A stretch of DNA of 64,000 nt from Bacteroidota bacterium (lineage in GTDB: Bacteria > Bacteroidota > Bacteroidia > B-17B0 > Aurantibacillaceae): assembly GCA_013298715.1 (NCBI GenBank), contig JAAFIQ010000010.1, positions 1 through 64,000 on the forward strand, given 5' to 3'. Positions 25,187 to 34,877 of the stretch are shown one piece after another (positions within the stretch are counted from its first letter, which is position 1; every line of letters begins with the position of its first letter). Under the pieces are notes generated by a model that ran no database searches, had not been told where the DNA came from, and saw nothing but the letters and a program-made list of their open reading frames with translations. A program made the position numbers and the translations under genes.

Positions 25187-27835
25187 ATGGAAATCGCTAA
25201 AACATACAACCCTAAAGAAGCCGAGGCCAAATGGTACCCACATTGGTTAAAGCATAAATTTTTTAAATCAACACCAGATGCCCGCCAACCCTATACTATT
25301 GTTATTCCGCCGCCCAATGTAACAGGAGTGTTGCACATGGGGCACATGCTTAACAATACAATACAAGATGTGTTAATTCGTCGAGCGCGTATGTTAGGTT
25401 ATAATGCTTGTTGGGTGCCAGGTACCGACCACGCAAGTATTGCAACAGAAGCAAAAGTAGTTGCATTATTAAAAGAACAAGGCATACTTAAAAAAGATTT
25501 ATCGCGCGATGAATTTTTAAAACATGCCTGGGATTGGAAAGAAAAATATGGTGGGATTATTTTAGAACAACTTAAAAAGCTTGGCGCTAGTTGCGATTGG
25601 GACAGAACAAAATTTACCATGGACCATGAGATGAGTGATGCGGTGATAGATGTGTTTATTGATTTATATAATAAAGGTCAAATATACCGTGGTGTGCGTA
25701 TGGTGAATTGGGATCCTCAAAGCCAAACAGCAGTGAGTGATGAAGAGGTTATTCATAAAGAAAAAGATGGGCAATTAGTTTATATTAATTATAAAATTGA
25801 AAATGAAGAAGGTTTTGTAACAATAGCTACTACGCGTCCTGAAACCATTATGGCTGATACTGCCGTGTGCGTTAATCCAAGCGATGAACGTTACACAAAT
25901 TTAAAAGGAAAAAAGGTAATCATCCCTTTAATTAATAAAGCCATACCAATTATTTATGATGAGTATGTTGATGCCTCTTTTGGTACAGGAGCTTTAAAAG
26001 TTACGCCAGCACACGATATTAACGATTTTAATTTAGGACAAAAACATAAATTACCAACTATTGATGGTTTAACAGCAGAGGGTAAAATAAGTGAGGCTGC
26101 ACAAATTTATGTTGGCATGGATAGGTTTGCTTGTCGTAAACAAATTGTAAAAGATTTACAAGAGCAAGGTTTTGTTTTGAAAATAGAAACTATTAAAAAT
26201 AAAGTAGGGCATAGCGAACGCACCGATGCGGTAATAGAGCCACGCTTAAGTATGCAGTGGTTTTTAAAAATGCAAGATGTAAGCAAGCCAGCTTTAGACT
26301 CAGTTTTAAGTAATGATGTAAAATTAATTCCTGAAAAATTTGTAAACACATACAAGCATTGGATGGAAAATGTGCACGATTGGTGCATTAGTCGACAGTT
26401 ATGGTGGGGACAAAGAATCCCAGCTTGGTACGATGGGCAAGGAAATACAGTTGTTGCAAAAACGAAAGAACAAGCAATTGAATTATTTAAAACTAAAAAC
26501 TCATCATTAAAAGCTGATGAGGTGAAACAAGACGAAGACGTTCTCGATACTTGGTTTTCTTCTTGGTTGTGGCCTCTAACGGTGTTTGATGCAAACGTTA
26601 TTAAAAACGGATTTGATAAAGCAAACGACGATTTAAAATATTATTACCCAACAAAGGATTTAGTTACTGCGCCTGAAATTTTATTTTTTTGGGTGGCACG
26701 TATGATTATTGCAGGTAAAGAATATACTGGCTTAAAACCATTTACAAATGTTTATTTAACGGGCATTGTGCGTGATAAACTCGGACGTAAAATGAGTAAA
26801 CAGTTGGGTAATTCGCCTGATCCTTTAGACTTAATTGCAAAATACGGAGCAGATGGTGTACGTGTAGGTATGTTATTATGTTCGCCAGCTGGTAACGATT
26901 TAATGTTTGATGAAAGCTATTGCGAGCAAGGAAGAAATTTTGCCAATAAAGTTTGGAATGCATTTCGCTTAATAAAAGGATTTACTTTGGGGGCTGAGGC
27001 TCTCGAAGCCCCAGATTCATTAAAAGCAGCCATCACGTGGTTTCAAAATAAATTATCAGAACAATTAGAAATTATTAACGACCATTATAGCAAGTACCGC
27101 ATGAGTGATGCCTTAATGGCAACTTATAAATTAGTTTGGGATGATTTTTGCGCATGGTATTTAGAGGCTATTAAGCCTGAGTTTATTGATGGTGTAGCAA
27201 AACCAATTGATAAAGCAACATACGATGCCACTATTAATTTCTTAGAACAATTATTAAAAATTATGCATCCTTGGATGCCTTTTATTACCGAAGAAATTTG
27301 GCACTTACTAAAAGACCGTTCAGATAAAGATTGTATTATTGTTGCCGAGTGGCCAAAACAAACAGCGATAAACAATCAACAATTAGCCGAGTTTGAAGTA
27401 GTAAAAGAATTGGTTGCTACGGTTCGTAATTTGCGCGCACAAAAACAATTATCGCCAAAAGAAAAATTAGAAGTAATTGAAAAATCGGATGCAACAAAAA
27501 GCTATTTTGATGAGGTAGTTATCAAATTGGCAAACCTTTCTACTTTTAAATACACTAAAGAAAAAGTTGAAGGCGCTTTCTCATTTCAAATAAAAACGAC
27601 TGAATTTTTTATTCCACTTTCAACCAACATTAACGTTGAAGAAGAAAAATTGCGTTTGCAAAAAGATTTAGATTACAACAAAGGCTTTTTAGAAAGCGTT
27701 ATGAAAAAATTAAGTAACGAAAAATTTGTTACAAACGCCAAACCTGAAATTTTAGCAGCCGAACAAAAAAAGAAAGAGGACGCGGAAAGCAAGATAAAAG
27801 GAATTGAAGAACAATTAAAAAGTTTAACCAATTAA
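25187..27835 (+). CDS. valS: Valyl-tRNA synthetase
   Basis: 882 aa, class I aminoacyl-tRNA synthetase charging tRNA-Val. The HIGH motif is PPNVTGVLHMGHML (about residues 42-55) and the KMSKS-type motif is GRKMSKQLGNSPDP. The editing domain lies between these, with TTRPETIMADTA. A C-terminal coiled coil (NVEEEKLRLQKDLDYNKG...) is typical of ValS. Confidence 0.98.
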   Translation: MEIAKTYNPKEAEAKWYPHWLKHKFFKSTPDARQPYTIVIPPPNVTGVLHMGHMLNNTIQDVLIRRARMLGYNACWVPGTDHASIATEAKVVALLKEQGILKKDLSRDEFLKHAWDWKEKYGGIILEQLKKLGASCDWDRTKFTMDHEMSDAVIDVFIDLYNKGQIYRGVRMVNWDPQSQTAVSDEEVIHKEKDGQLVYINYKIENEEGFVTIATTRPETIMADTAVCVNPSDERYTNLKGKKVIIPLINKAIPIIYDEYVDASFGTGALKVTPAHDINDFNLGQKHKLPTIDGLTAEGKISEAAQIYVGMDRFACRKQIVKDLQEQGFVLKIETIKNKVGHSERTDAVIEPRLSMQWFLKMQDVSKPALDSVLSNDVKLIPEKFVNTYKHWMENVHDWCISRQLWWGQRIPAWYDGQGNTVVAKTKEQAIELFKTKNSSLKADEVKQDEDVLDTWFSSWLWPLTVFDANVIKNGFDKANDDLKYYYPTKDLVTAPEILFFWVARMIIAGKEYTGLKPFTNVYLTGIVRDKLGRKMSKQLGNSPDPLDLIAKYGADGVRVGMLLCSPAGNDLMFDESYCEQGRNFANKVWNAFRLIKGFTLGAEALEAPDSLKAAITWFQNKLSEQLEIINDHYSKYRMSDALMATYKLVWDDFCAWYLEAIKPEFIDGVAKPIDKATYDATINFLEQLLKIMHPWMPFITEEIWHLLKDRSDKDCIIVAEWPKQTAINNQQLAEFEVVKELVATVRNLRAQKQLSPKEKLEVIEKSDATKSYFDEVVIKLANLSTFKYTKEKVEGAFSFQIKTTEFFIPLSTNINVEEEKLRLQKDLDYNKGFLESVMKKLSNEKFVTNAKPEILAAEQKKKEDAESKIKGIEEQLKSLTN

Positions 27836-27845
27836 AAATATAACT

Positions 27846-28298
27846 ATGAAAAACGTATTTAACCAAACCGATGTTGCAGAATTTGTAAATCGTGTAAACA
27901 ATTTAACCCCTTCAACAAAACCAAATTGGGGTAAAATGAATGTTAACCAAATGCTGGCGCATTGCAACGTTACTTATGAATTTGTTTACGACAACATTCA
28001 TCCAAAACCAAATAGGTTTCAAAAGTTTTTGATTAAATTATTTGCCAAAAGTATTGTTGTTGGCGATAAACCGTATCCAAAAAATTCGCGAACAGCACCA
28101 GAATTTATTATTAAAGATGAACGGGCTTTTGAAAAGGAAAAACAACGTTTAATAGATTATTTAAATAAGACCCTACAACTTGGAGAAGCACACTTTGATG
28201 GCAAAGAATCGCATGCAATGGGTAATTTGAGCAAGAAAGAATGGAATACTATGTTTTCAAAACATCTTGATCATCACCTAACACAATTTGGGGTTTAA
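27846..28298 (+). CDS. DUF1569 (DinB-like) protein
   Basis: 150 aa with the DUF1569 pattern: WGKMNVNQMLAHCNVTYEFVYD in the first third and a C-terminal WNTMFSKHLDHHLTQFGV. His residues in both places (LAHC, KHLDHH) form the likely metal site of the DinB-like four-helix fold. Ten bp after valS, so probably cotranscribed. Function unknown. Confidence 0.85.
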   Translation: MKNVFNQTDVAEFVNRVNNLTPSTKPNWGKMNVNQMLAHCNVTYEFVYDNIHPKPNRFQKFLIKLFAKSIVVGDKPYPKNSRTAPEFIIKDERAFEKEKQRLIDYLNKTLQLGEAHFDGKESHAMGNLSKKEWNTMFSKHLDHHLTQFGV

Positions 28299-28317
28299 GA
28301 AATAGTTTAATTTTATA

Positions 28318-29400
28318 ATGGAACCCCTAAAAGAACTTTTTAATCAGGCCTATTTTTTAAAATTGGCAACTGAAGTCAAAAAAGCACACCAACTTTTTGA
28401 CGAAAAGAACTTTTTAAAAGAAGTTACAAATAATTTATCCGAACGTGAGTTAAATGAGCGGCTTCGGCATACAAGCATTACATTAAAAGATTTTTTACCC
28501 AACAATTTTCAAGAAGCTGTAAACATTTTAAAACAAGTTGTACCAAATTTAAAAACGGGGTATACCACACTTGTATTTCCTGATTTTGTTGGACTTTATG
28601 GTATACAGCATTTTAAATTTTCTTTAGAAGCCTTGAGTTACTTTACTCAATTTGGTTCGTCAGAGTTTGCAATTCGTATTTTTTTAAAGCACGATTTTAA
28701 AGCTACTTTAAACGTTATGCAAGGTTGGGCAAAAAGTGATAACGTGCATATCCGTCGTTTAGCTAGCGAGGGGTGTCGTCCTCGTTTACCATGGTCGTTT
28801 AAGTTAGATGAGGTTGTTAAAAACCCAGAACTAACATTACCCATTTTAACTTCATTAAAAGAGGACACAGAATTATATGTAAAAAAATCTGTTGCCAATC
28901 ATATTAATGATTACTCAAAAGAACATCCAGAATTAGTTATAAAAATTTTAAAAGATTGGAAGTCTAATAACCCACACACCACCTGGATTTTAAAACATGC
29001 CTCCAGAACCTTGTTAAAACAGGGTAATACAAAGGCCTTAGCTTTTTTTGGCATAAAAGAAAATTCAGATTTAAACTTGGTTAGCTTCAACTTAAAAAAA
29101 CAAAAAATAAAAATCGGAGATAATTTACAATACAGCTTTTTAATTCAAAACACGTCCAAAAAATCAATTTCTATACGGCTTGAGTATGCTATATATTTTA
29201 AAATTGCGAATGACAAACTAAGTAAAAAAGTTTTTAAAATAAGCGAAAAAGAAATTACCAATAGTCAAACACTAAGTTTTGAAAAACATCACAGCTTTAA
29301 ATTGCTTAGTACACGCAAGTATTATAGCGGTAGCCACTATATAGCAATAATCATAAATGGAAAAGAGATAGAAAAAACTAAGTTTAATTTAACAGAATAA
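28318..29400 (+). CDS. AlkC-like DNA alkylation repair glycosylase with C-terminal Ig-like domain
   Basis: 360 aa. The N-terminal two thirds are HEAT-like helical repeats carrying the AlkC/AlkD signature NVHIRRLASEGCRPRLPWSF and VKKSVANHINDYSKEHPELV. Residues about 245-360 are beta-rich (KIKIGDNLQYSFLIQNTSKK, YYSGSHYIAIIINGKEI) like the Ig domain of the AlkC class. AlkC enzymes remove 3-methyladenine and 3-methylcytosine from DNA. It follows the DUF1569 gene by 19 bp. Confidence 0.85.
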   Translation: MEPLKELFNQAYFLKLATEVKKAHQLFDEKNFLKEVTNNLSERELNERLRHTSITLKDFLPNNFQEAVNILKQVVPNLKTGYTTLVFPDFVGLYGIQHFKFSLEALSYFTQFGSSEFAIRIFLKHDFKATLNVMQGWAKSDNVHIRRLASEGCRPRLPWSFKLDEVVKNPELTLPILTSLKEDTELYVKKSVANHINDYSKEHPELVIKILKDWKSNNPHTTWILKHASRTLLKQGNTKALAFFGIKENSDLNLVSFNLKKQKIKIGDNLQYSFLIQNTSKKSISIRLEYAIYFKIANDKLSKKVFKISEKEITNSQTLSFEKHHSFKLLSTRKYYSGSHYIAIIINGKEIEKTKFNLTE

Positions 29401-29434
29401 ACATTTATTCAAATTTTCTGTATATTTATCCTAA

Positions 29435-29803
29435 ATGAACATTATCTGTAAACAGACCGACAATTCACCACTTGTATCATTTAATTCTCAAAATGGTGAG
29501 CTTTCTATAATTGGAATTTCAGCATCCGAAGATCCAATAAAATTATACGAAAAAATACAAAATGAGGTAGCAAAGTTTTGTAGAATCAATGCCCTTAAAA
29601 AAATTATCATTTACCTTCAGTACTTTAATACAAGTTCTTATAAATCATTACTCGAACTATTAATTGAAATAAAAAGTAAGCATAACCCACATATTATTGT
29701 TGAGTGGCAAACTCTGGTTGATGATGAAGATCTTATTGAGGCAGGTGAAGAGCTTGCCGCGCTTTGCGGATTTGAGTTTCAGTACGTAACAGTTAACGAG
29801 TAA
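29435..29803 (+). CDS. SiaC-like (DUF1987) regulatory protein
   Basis: 122 aa of the DUF1987/SiaC type: FNSQNGELSIIGISASEDP then FNTSSYKSLLELLIEIKSK and VEWQTLVDDEDLIEAGEE. In Pseudomonas, SiaC is a small protein phosphorylated on the Ser/Thr of the STSS-like site and dephosphorylated by the SpoIIE-type phosphatase SiaA. Here the matching site is about NTSSYKS. The next gene encodes a large SpoIIE-type phosphatase (110 bp on), so a SiaC/SiaA-like pair is likely; a kinase partner is not obvious. Confidence 0.8.
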   Translation: MNIICKQTDNSPLVSFNSQNGELSIIGISASEDPIKLYEKIQNEVAKFCRINALKKIIIYLQYFNTSSYKSLLELLIEIKSKHNPHIIVEWQTLVDDEDLIEAGEELAALCGFEFQYVTVNE

Positions 29804-29913
29804 TTTAAGTTTTATAAATTAAAACATCAATTTAATATACAGTTCATTTGTGGTTATTGTAGCTTTTAAGTTCACAATTTTTATGTTATCTTTATCTTTT
29901 AACCTTAAATTGC

Positions 29914-32900
29914 ATGAACGTTTTATTTCGCGTTTTATTTCTAGTAATAATCTTTTGTTTTTCTTGCAAAAATAACTCTTCAGATAGCAAAAAAACTTCA
30001 GAAACCGAAACTGTTTCAAAACCAGTTATCGTAATTCATAGAGCCAAGCAACACTATAAACCTGCTGGTAGCCCTCAAATAACTAAAGCATTAGTACCCA
30101 AAACTTTTCAAACAAATAGTAATACCATTTTTGTTGATGAGCTTACCACAATAACTGCTGAAACTGATTTATTTACCGCCACTCCAGGTAAAGACACATT
30201 ATTAAACATAAAATCAATTGCTGTTTCTCCTAAAGTAGAATTATGCAAACAACCTATTCCAACCAAAGCAATGCCTCCACGCTTTAAAGATGCCGCCATT
30301 TCAGACATTCAGTATTTAGATGTGGACCAAGGCTTAATGTCATCTATGCTTAAAAGTGTAATTGTAGATAAAAAAGGTAATATATGGATTGGCTCAAATA
30401 ATGCAGGAGTTAGTAAATATGACGGAGAAAGTTTTATCAACTACACACAAAAAAACGGATTAAGTAATAACACAGTTCTAACTATTTTTGAAGATAGTAA
30501 AGGAACTATTTGGTTTGGTACTGAGGGTGGCGGCGTTTGCTGGTTTGATGGAAGAAATTTTTATTCCTTAACAACAAACGAAGGCTTGGGCAATAACACC
30601 GTATTAGCAATTTACGAAGACAAAATTGGTAATATGTGGTTTGGCACCAATGGTGGCGGCGCTTTTTGTTATGATGGAAAATCTTTAACCGCTTATACCG
30701 AAAAGGAAGGCCTAAGCAACAATATGGTACGTTGCATTTTGCAAGACAAAAATGGAAATATGTGGTTTGGCACAACAGGTTCTGGTGCATGTAAATTTAA
30801 TGGCGAATCATTTACTTATTTTGGAGAGAGAGCTGGGCTTAATAGCACAATTATTCATGCTATGACACAAGATACAAATGGTAATATCTATTTTGCAACA
30901 GAAGATGGGGGAGTAAATGTGTATGATGGTAAAGAAATAAAATACATTACGAAAAAGCGTGGATTAAGCAGTGATTGTGTTGTTTCATTGCAAGCCGATT
31001 CTGATGATGTTTTATGGATAGGAACCTACGATAAAGGATTATGTAAATTTTCAAATAAGCAAATTACTTGCTATTCAACAGAGCAAGGCTTAACAAACAA
31101 TTATATATTAGGCTTGGCCAAAGATGTTTCAGGAAGTATTTGGATGGCAACCTATGGAGGTGGCTTGTGTAAATTCAACACATCATCTTTTGCTCACTAT
31201 ACCGCCAACGAGGGCATAGGAAATAACACTATTAGAAGCATGGCTATCGATAATTCGGGTAATTTGGTATTTGGTACATTTGGCGATGGTATAATTTTTT
31301 ATAGTGGTAATTCTTTTAACCATTATACAGAAAAAGAAGGTTTAGCCAGTAATCGCATACTTACTATAATAAACAGCGGAACAAACTTATGGTTTGGCAC
31401 TGAACAAAATGGAGTAGTAAAATATGACGGTAAAAATTTTGAAACTTATACCACAGAACAAGGCCTAACAAGTGATTATATAAAATGCGCATTTAAAGAT
31501 AAAGATGGCACAATTTGGTTTGGTACTGATGAAGGTGGAGTCTGTGGCTTTGATGGGAAGCAGTTTATTAGTTTTGTTGAAGAGGAAGGTTTAAGCGAAG
31601 GGGTCATTTCTTCTATTACACAAGATAACAATGGTAATTTATGGTTTGCTACTGAGGGTTCTGGTGCATGCTGTTACGACGGAAAATTTTTAAAATGGTT
31701 TACTACTAAAACAGGTTTGTGCGATAATACAATAAATTGTATTGTAAAAGATAAGGATGGAAATATTTGGCTTGGTGGTAATAGTAAGGGCCTTAGCATG
31801 ATTAGCGCCAACTCAATAAACAGTGCCACCCCAGTAATTAAAAATTTTGATATAAAAGATGGATTAAGCAACCTATCTATAAAATCAATTGCACAAGATA
31901 AAATTGGTAATATATGGATAGCAACTGAATTTGGCTTGAATTACATTGTTAAACAGAACACTACTTTTAAAACCATTGTATACACAACTGCAGATGGCTT
32001 AAAAGCAAATAACTTTATGAAAAACAGTGTAATTATAGATAATGACAATGTTGTTTGGTGGGGAAATGGGAAAGCGCTTACTAATTTGAATTTGAACAAA
32101 TATCAACTCCCAATTACTAAACCTGTTTTGCAATTAACAAGTATTGAATTAGAAAAAACATTTGTTGATTTTTTTGCATTAAAGGATAGTTCACAAAAAA
32201 ATAAAGAAGTAATTGTTGGCGTAAAAGACAAAAAAAATCTTCGCAAAGTTGAGTTTGATGATGCGGTGAGTTTTTATAATTATCCTAAAAATTTAAGTCT
32301 ACCTCATAATATTAATCAACTTGATTTTATGTTTAGTGCTATTGATTGGGGCGCAACCGATAAAATTCGTTACCAATACATGCTTGCTGGGGCAGATGCT
32401 GATTGGAGCCCACTCACTAAAGAAAACAAAGCGCTTTACAATAATTTACCAAATGGCGATTATGTTTTTAAGTTAAAAGCTATAGGAATAGCAAATAATT
32501 GGAGTGAAGTAATTGAGTACCCTTTTACCATAAGAGCACCATGGTATAAAACTATATGGGCTTATTTGCTTTACATAGTTGCATTTTTTGGAATTGTAAT
32601 GGGTTTTAATAATATTCGTACTCGGCAATTAAAAGCCCGCCAAGAAGAACTTGAAACGCTTGTTACCGAGCGCACTGCCGAGGTTGTTGAGCAAAAGGAA
32701 TTAATTGAAGAAAAACAAAAAGAAATTGTTGATAGTATTAATTATGCCAAACGTATTCAAAGCGCCTTATTGGCAAGCAATACTACTTTTGAAAAAGCAT
32801 TCAAAGCTAATTTTTTTATTTTTTATCAACCTAAAGATATTGTGAGTGGCGATTTTTATTGGGCATCTAATTCTATTAGCGAAGGCGCATCTTTACCAAG

Positions 32901-33567
32901 CGTGTTTACCTTGGTAACCGGCGATTGCACAGGGCACGGGGTTCCTGGGGCATTTATGAGTTTACTAAATATTAGTTATTTAACCGAAGCGCTAAACGAG
33001 CGCAAGTACACGGAGCCAGCCCAAATATTAGATTACATTCGTAAACGAATCATAAATTCATTATCAACCGATGGAAGCATAGAGGGCGGCAAAGATGGCA
33101 TGGATTGCAGTTTGGTAAGATTTGATTTACAACAAAAAACGATTACCCTCTCTGCGGCAAACAACCCAGTATGGATTATTAGAACAATTCACGAAACTAA
33201 CGGTGAGCAGAGTTCAGCTGGCAAAATTACTATAAGTGAGGTTAATCCTAATCTTGCCTTAATAGAATTTAAAGGAGATAAAATGCCTGTAGGCCGACAC
33301 ATAAAACAAACAGAGCCATTTACTACACAAACATTTACATTAAAAGCTGGCGACATAGTTTACACACTTACCGACGGTGTTATAGATCAGTTTGGCGGAC
33401 CACACAATAAAAAAATAACCTCAAAAGGATTAAAAAACTTCTTGTTCGAGATTTATCATTTACCAATTAAAGAACAAAAAACCAAGATAGATACATTTAT
33501 TACCAATTGGAAAGGCAAACAAAAACAGATTGATGATATGTTGTTGATTGGGATTAAAATTGAATAA
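29914..33567 (+). CDS. Two-component propeller sensor with SpoIIE/PP2C phosphatase
   Basis: 1217 aa. A lipoprotein-like start (LFLVIIFCFSC) is followed by about fourteen Reg_prop blades with W-F/I-G-T-x-G-G-G repeats (about residues 135-700), enough for two seven-bladed propellers. A Y_Y_Y-like domain comes next (RYQMLAGADADWSPL) and then a membrane span (TIWAYLLYIVAFFGIVMGF). After a short coiled coil the SpoIIE phosphatase has its metal-binding segments: VSGDFYW, VTGDCTGHGVPGAFMS, LTDGVIDQ and IDDMLLIG. It should sense a periplasmic ligand and dephosphorylate a cytoplasmic partner, probably the SiaC-like protein encoded just upstream. Confidence 0.9.
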   Translation: MNVLFRVLFLVIIFCFSCKNNSSDSKKTSETETVSKPVIVIHRAKQHYKPAGSPQITKALVPKTFQTNSNTIFVDELTTITAETDLFTATPGKDTLLNIKSIAVSPKVELCKQPIPTKAMPPRFKDAAISDIQYLDVDQGLMSSMLKSVIVDKKGNIWIGSNNAGVSKYDGESFINYTQKNGLSNNTVLTIFEDSKGTIWFGTEGGGVCWFDGRNFYSLTTNEGLGNNTVLAIYEDKIGNMWFGTNGGGAFCYDGKSLTAYTEKEGLSNNMVRCILQDKNGNMWFGTTGSGACKFNGESFTYFGERAGLNSTIIHAMTQDTNGNIYFATEDGGVNVYDGKEIKYITKKRGLSSDCVVSLQADSDDVLWIGTYDKGLCKFSNKQITCYSTEQGLTNNYILGLAKDVSGSIWMATYGGGLCKFNTSSFAHYTANEGIGNNTIRSMAIDNSGNLVFGTFGDGIIFYSGNSFNHYTEKEGLASNRILTIINSGTNLWFGTEQNGVVKYDGKNFETYTTEQGLTSDYIKCAFKDKDGTIWFGTDEGGVCGFDGKQFISFVEEEGLSEGVISSITQDNNGNLWFATEGSGACCYDGKFLKWFTTKTGLCDNTINCIVKDKDGNIWLGGNSKGLSMISANSINSATPVIKNFDIKDGLSNLSIKSIAQDKIGNIWIATEFGLNYIVKQNTTFKTIVYTTADGLKANNFMKNSVIIDNDNVVWWGNGKALTNLNLNKYQLPITKPVLQLTSIELEKTFVDFFALKDSSQKNKEVIVGVKDKKNLRKVEFDDAVSFYNYPKNLSLPHNINQLDFMFSAIDWGATDKIRYQYMLAGADADWSPLTKENKALYNNLPNGDYVFKLKAIGIANNWSEVIEYPFTIRAPWYKTIWAYLLYIVAFFGIVMGFNNIRTRQLKARQEELETLVTERTAEVVEQKELIEEKQKEIVDSINYAKRIQSALLASNTTFEKAFKANFFIFYQPKDIVSGDFYWASNSISEGASLPSVFTLVTGDCTGHGVPGAFMSLLNISYLTEALNERKYTEPAQILDYIRKRIINSLSTDGSIEGGKDGMDCSLVRFDLQQKTITLSAANNPVWIIRTIHETNGEQSSAGKITISEVNPNLALIEFKGDKMPVGRHIKQTEPFTTQTFTLKAGDIVYTLTDGVIDQFGGPHNKKITSKGLKNFLFEIYHLPIKEQKTKIDTFITNWKGKQKQIDDMLLIGIKIE

Positions 33568-33912
33568 GTACTTTAAAGAACCTTCAATTTTTAGAATCTA
33601 AAATTCTTCCCCCCGTATTAATGAATTCGGGTTTTAAACCTTGAACAGCCAGTTCAAAAAGAGAACTGCCTACCATTAAGCAACAGTAAGGATTTCTTTA
33701 TTAACTTCTGTCAAGAAATCCTAACAGTTCCTAAATCGGAGCCTGCCCCGACTTTATGTTGGGAATTACCCGCAATAAGTCCGAAGGCTAAAGGAAAGAT
33801 AGTTCGGCGATAAAAATCGACTTCTTCCGTCTAATTGCCGTAACATTATTTCATCTAACAAATCAACTTTCGGTTTCGCATTACTGTTTTTCTAATTTCA
33901 GTAGAAAAAAAA
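33568..33912. other. 345-bp intergenic region with several inverted repeats, no gene seen
   Basis: No open frame of useful length. It has an exact IR AGGATTTCTT (33689-33698)/AAGAAATCCT (33713-33722), a nearby TTGAAC/GTTCAA pair, CAGTTC/GAACTG, and CCCGAC/GTTGGG. The clustering suggests a structured transcript or the remains of a mobile element. It also contains the dispersed similarity at 33802-33842. Confidence 0.4.
33802..33842. repeat. Copy 2 of a short dispersed intergenic similarity
   Basis: Resembles 7416-7454 over about 40 bp (shared GTTCG, ATAAAA, TCGAC, TCT, GTC, AATTGC). The similarity is moderate. Confidence 0.3.
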
Positions 33913-33932
33913 AGCCACAATTTTTTGTGGCT
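33913..33932. terminator. Terminator after the tonB operon (also usable on the plus strand)
   Basis: AGCCACAA (33913-33920)/TTGTGGCT (33925-33932), loop TTTT. On the minus strand it ends in a long T-run (A at 33904-33912), just past the tonB stop. Confidence 0.85.
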
Positions 33933-33952
33933 CTTTAAAAAATTAATTTTAA

Positions 33953-34810
33953 TTATTGAATTTTAAAGCTGATAGGTAAGTTAAAATAACATTTTACGGC
34001 TTTACCAGTCATTTTAGCGGCTTTCCATTTTGGCATTGAGTTTACAACACGTTTTGCTTCTTTATCGCAATCGCTGCAACCTGGAACACCTTTTAATACT
34101 TCAACATTACTAATGTCGCCGTTTTCATTTACAATAAACTTTAAAAAACATTTTCCGCTAATTCCTGCATCGCGTGCCATAGCTGGGTATTGTAAAGTTT
34201 TTTGAATGTACTTAGCCATTTCAGCTATTCCACCTGGGAACTCAGCTTGCTCTTCTACAATTGTAAAAATTTCTGGAGCGGCTTCTGTTGGTGCTGCTTT
34301 TTCTTCTACGGGTGGTGCAACAAGATCTTTATCACCTTCTTGATCTTTTACACCAACTTGTGTTTCTTTTACCTCTTCTTGTAATTTTTGAGGCTCTTCT
34401 TCAACAGCGTCATCTTTAATTACTGGAGGCGTAAACTTCACCATTTCTACCATTGGTGGCGGTGGCGGTGGTGGAGGAGGTGGTGGTAATTCCTCTGCTG
34501 GTGGCGGAGGCGTTAAATCTATTTGTTCCACTTTTAAGGTTTCAACTACTTCTACTGGCTTTGGTCTATCCATAAATTTTTTCACACCAAATAGCAGAAA
34601 TGAAAAACCAATCATACCAATCAGCACAAACATAACGCGCTTGTTATAGTTTTCACGCAATTCGTATGCACCGTATTTTTGATTTCTTTCGGCAAAAACC
34701 ACATTGTTTCTGCTTCCATAGGTTTCACCATTCCAACCAGTTTTCATGTCTAATAATAACATTGTAACTGATATGGCGGCAAAAATTCCTAATAACACTA
34801 ATAATATCAT
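33953..34810 (-). CDS. tonB: Energy transducer TonB
   Basis: 285 aa. TonB couples the proton motive force to outer-membrane receptors. It has two hydrophobic N-terminal segments (ILLVLLGIFAAISVTMLLL, then VMFVLIGMIGFSFLLFG), the Bacteroidota TonB signature NQKYGAYELRENYNKR between them, a Pro-rich stretch (EELPPPPPPPPPPP) and a C-terminal TonB fold (MAKYIQKTLQYPAMARDAG, then GKCFLKFIVNENGDISNVEV). It is the last gene of the exbB-exbD-exbD-tonB operon, 67 bp after exbD2. Confidence 0.95.
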   Translation of the reverse strand: MILLVLLGIFAAISVTMLLLDMKTGWNGETYGSRNNVVFAERNQKYGAYELRENYNKRVMFVLIGMIGFSFLLFGVKKFMDRPKPVEVVETLKVEQIDLTPPPPAEELPPPPPPPPPPPMVEMVKFTPPVIKDDAVEEEPQKLQEEVKETQVGVKDQEGDKDLVAPPVEEKAAPTEAAPEIFTIVEEQAEFPGGIAEMAKYIQKTLQYPAMARDAGISGKCFLKFIVNENGDISNVEVLKGVPGCSDCDKEAKRVVNSMPKWKAAKMTGKAVKCYFNLPISFKIQ

Positions 34811-34877
34811 TTTTTCTCCTTTCTTTTTAATTTAGATGAATTAGTATAACCAATTCCATAAATTATTTTTATTTTTT

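Noticed and set aside
30506-30790. Minus-strand open frame in the propeller gene
   Set aside because: It is a by-product of repeated WFGTxGGG codons read in reverse.
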